DNA of 64,000 bases, taken from Lachnospiraceae bacterium. GTDB lineage: Bacteria; Bacillota; Clostridia; Lachnospirales; Lachnospiraceae. The DNA lies in the NCBI GenBank assembly GCA_017550165.1, contig JAFZQH010000015.1:1-64000 (forward strand). Direction: 5' to 3'. The position numbers and the translations under genes were made by a program. The number at the start of each line of letters is the position of its first letter. The first letter of the stretch is position 1. Under the pieces are notes generated by a model. That model made no database searches. It was given only the letters and a program-made list of their open reading frames with translations, and was not told the origin of the DNA. Below are positions 62,422 through 64,000 of this stretch, piece by piece.

Positions 62422-64000
62422 CAATTATATAATGGTTCCTGAAGATCAATGGGTTCAAGTCCCTGATGAATATCCTCCATATAACGCTTCCAGATACTTA
62501 TGGGGGTATTGACTACTGTTCCCGGCAAGGTCTGTGGCATATCATAACCTACCCAGGTTGCGGTAGTATAGTAATGGGTAAATCCTATGAACCAGCTGTC
62601 CTTATTGTCATTGGTAGTTCCGGTCTTTCCTGCACAGGGCATGGAAGAAAGGGCATATCCCCTCCCGGTCCCGTAAGCCATAACAGATTTCATCATATCC
62701 ACCATCATTCTGGCGGCATTAACCTGATATACCTGAGAGGCTTCTTCTTTTCTCTCCCAGATAAGATTCCCGGTGGAATCAATGATCTTCACTATACACG
62801 TGGGTTCACGGAAGGCTCCGTCATTTTCAAGCGTCGAATATGCTCCTGCCATCTCCACTGCCGAAACCCCGTAAGTGAATCCGCCGAGAGCAATAGGCAG
62901 AACATAGTCAGACTGGGCCAGATGGGTAAAGCCCATATTGAACAGGTACTTTAATCCCACACCGGGAGTAAGGGTCTTCAGGGTATTCCATGCCACGGTA
63001 TTCTTAGATACCGCCACTGCATTCCTGAGGGTCATCTCCCCGGCATAATATCCGTCGGCGTTCACAGGACCGTCTTCTATTGGTTCGTCCACCACTATGG
63101 TGTCGGGGGTATATCCCCTCTCCAACATAGGCGTGTATACAAGAATGGGCTTGATGGTACTTCCCGGCTGCCTGTAACTCTGGTAAGCGCGGTTTAGGGT
63201 ATAGCCCACCATCTCCTGAGTCCTGCCACCCACTATGGCCTCCACGTATCCGGTGATATTGTTGATGCATACCGCTGCACCCTGGAGCTGATATACACCT
63301 TCCTCGTTCGTACTGGTGTAATAGGACAGGGCGCTGTCCATCTGAGCCTGAAGCTTGGCCTGTTTTTCCAGATCGATAGATGTAAATATCCTGTAGCCTC
63401 CGGTATAAAGCTTCTTCTGGCAGTCGGAGTATGCTTCAGCATAATCCTTATCATATTCAAGCTCTTTCTCAGTGGAATCAAATTCATATTGGAACTTGAA
63501 ACCCGTAGCCTCCATCAGGGCCCTTGTTGCGCAGTTATAGGTGTAGGTCTCAACATAATTTCTCTTCTCAGTGTCGGACATTTTAAGTGTGATCTGGGTG
63601 TTGCAGGCTTCGTCATACTGGGTTGAGTTGATAATGCCGTCCTCATACATCATCCGCAATACCATATCTCTTCTCGTAATGGTATTGTCAAAATGCTCTA
63701 TGGGATCATACATGGAGGGCTTATTGGGAATTGCACACAAGAATGCGATCTCAGACAGATTAAGCTGGGACACATCCTTGCTGAAATATCCCCTGCTTGC
63801 CGCCTGGATCCCATAATGACCATTGGCAAAATATATGTTGTTGATATAGAATTCCAGTATCTTATCCTTAGAGTATATCTTCTCAAGCTCCATGGCAATA
63901 AAGATCTCTTCTACCTTACGCTGCCAGGTCTTCTCATATGACAGGAACATATTTCTGGCCAGCTGCTGGGTTATGGTACTGGCGCCCTCAGTAGGTGTCC
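62421..64000 (-). CDS. Class A penicillin-binding protein (partial, 5' end outside window)
   Basis: Bifunctional peptidoglycan glycosyltransferase and transpeptidase, membrane-anchored with catalytic domains outside. The reading frame continues to the window end, where the GT51 motif EGASTITQQLARN is encoded; the N-terminal membrane anchor lies outside. Glycosyltransferase part: KILEFYINNIYFANG and GIQAASRGYF. Transpeptidase motifs: SxxK in PGSTIKP, SxN in VSKNTV, and KTGT in AGKTGTTND. An intervening region contains GGRTQEMVGYTLNRA. The last codon lies at the bidirectional terminator. Confidence 0.95.
   Translation of the reverse strand, partial: TPTEGASTITQQLARNMFLSYEKTWQRKVEEIFIAMELEKIYSKDKILEFYINNIYFANGHYGIQAASRGYFSKDVSQLNLSEIAFLCAIPNKPSMYDPIEHFDNTITRRDMVLRMMYEDGIINSTQYDEACNTQITLKMSDTEKRNYVETYTYNCATRALMEATGFKFQYEFDSTEKELEYDKDYAEAYSDCQKKLYTGGYRIFTSIDLEKQAKLQAQMDSALSYYTSTNEEGVYQLQGAAVCINNITGYVEAIVGGRTQEMVGYTLNRAYQSYRQPGSTIKPILVYTPMLERGYTPDTIVVDEPIEDGPVNADGYYAGEMTLRNAVAVSKNTVAWNTLKTLTPGVGLKYLFNMGFTHLAQSDYVLPIALGGFTYGVSAVEMAGAYSTLENDGAFREPTCIVKIIDSTGNLIWERKEEASQVYQVNAARMMVDMMKSVMAYGTGRGYALSSMPCAGKTGTTNDNKDSWFIGFTHYYTTATWVGYDMPQTLPGTVVNTPISIWKRYMEDIHQGLEPIDLQEPLYN

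Overview
The window looks like chromosome of an anaerobic Firmicute of the Clostridia, most likely a Lachnospiraceae (Butyrivibrio/Roseburia-like) bacterium. The evidence is the whiA-rapZ-murB-hprK-uvrC gene order, a type III glutamine synthetase, ThiT behind a TPP riboswitch, YesM/YesN-type two-component regulation of a sugar ABC operon, lipoproteins with Ser/Ala-rich linkers after the lipobox, and a DnaD/DnaI-type replication pair. The assignment is inference from gene content; no rRNA or tRNA gene was found.

Layout. (1) 1-1.3 kb, plus strand: the Asn-repeat tail of a truncated gene and a protein with a degenerate receiver domain. (2) 1.37-16.5 kb, minus strand: a dense housekeeping run, ftsH-uvrC-hprK-glcK-M18 peptidase-murB-rapZ-whiA-crh-like-glnN, joined upstream by a polar amino acid ABC transporter. 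HPr kinase, a Crh-like HPr without the catalytic His, glucokinase and glutamine synthetase sit in one co-directional string, suggesting carbon/nitrogen coupling. (3) 16.6-23.5 kb: a ClC-family channel, an NSS symporter, a PrsA-like lipoprotein, a DUF362 ferredoxin protein, and TPP riboswitch-thiT. (4) 23.5-39.8 kb, minus strand: mfd, pth, a stand-alone GlmU-type nucleotidyltransferase, then a pentose module (AraD, ribulokinase-like kinase, ABC transporter with two binding proteins, YesM/YesN two-component system).

(5) 39.8-51.3 kb is the accessory region and the most interesting part. It holds a four-unit array with an exact 74-bp period and two copies (40291-40548 and 50581-50809) of a long foldback element. 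In these copies the core sequence is conserved while the stems change with compensation, so they look like a dispersed structured RNA family. Also here are a giant BspA-like LRR/Ig surface protein translationally coupled to a TIR-domain (CAP12-type) protein and an unknown HTH-containing partner; a double-XRE regulator that shares a 35-bp operator-like sequence with that operon; and a cluster of small type I toxin-antitoxin loci (two intact toxins, one truncated copy keeping its antitoxin promoter, one relic).

(6) 51.3-64 kb: YunG-like protein, Maf, a CDF metal transporter, an unknown protein, flavodiiron protein, two unknown overlapping genes, murC, then two consensus DnaA boxes ahead of dnaD-like/dnaI-like genes, prs, and the 3' part of a class A penicillin-binding protein that runs off the window. 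Starts were adjusted where a better ribosome binding site was visible; these choices are stated per gene.
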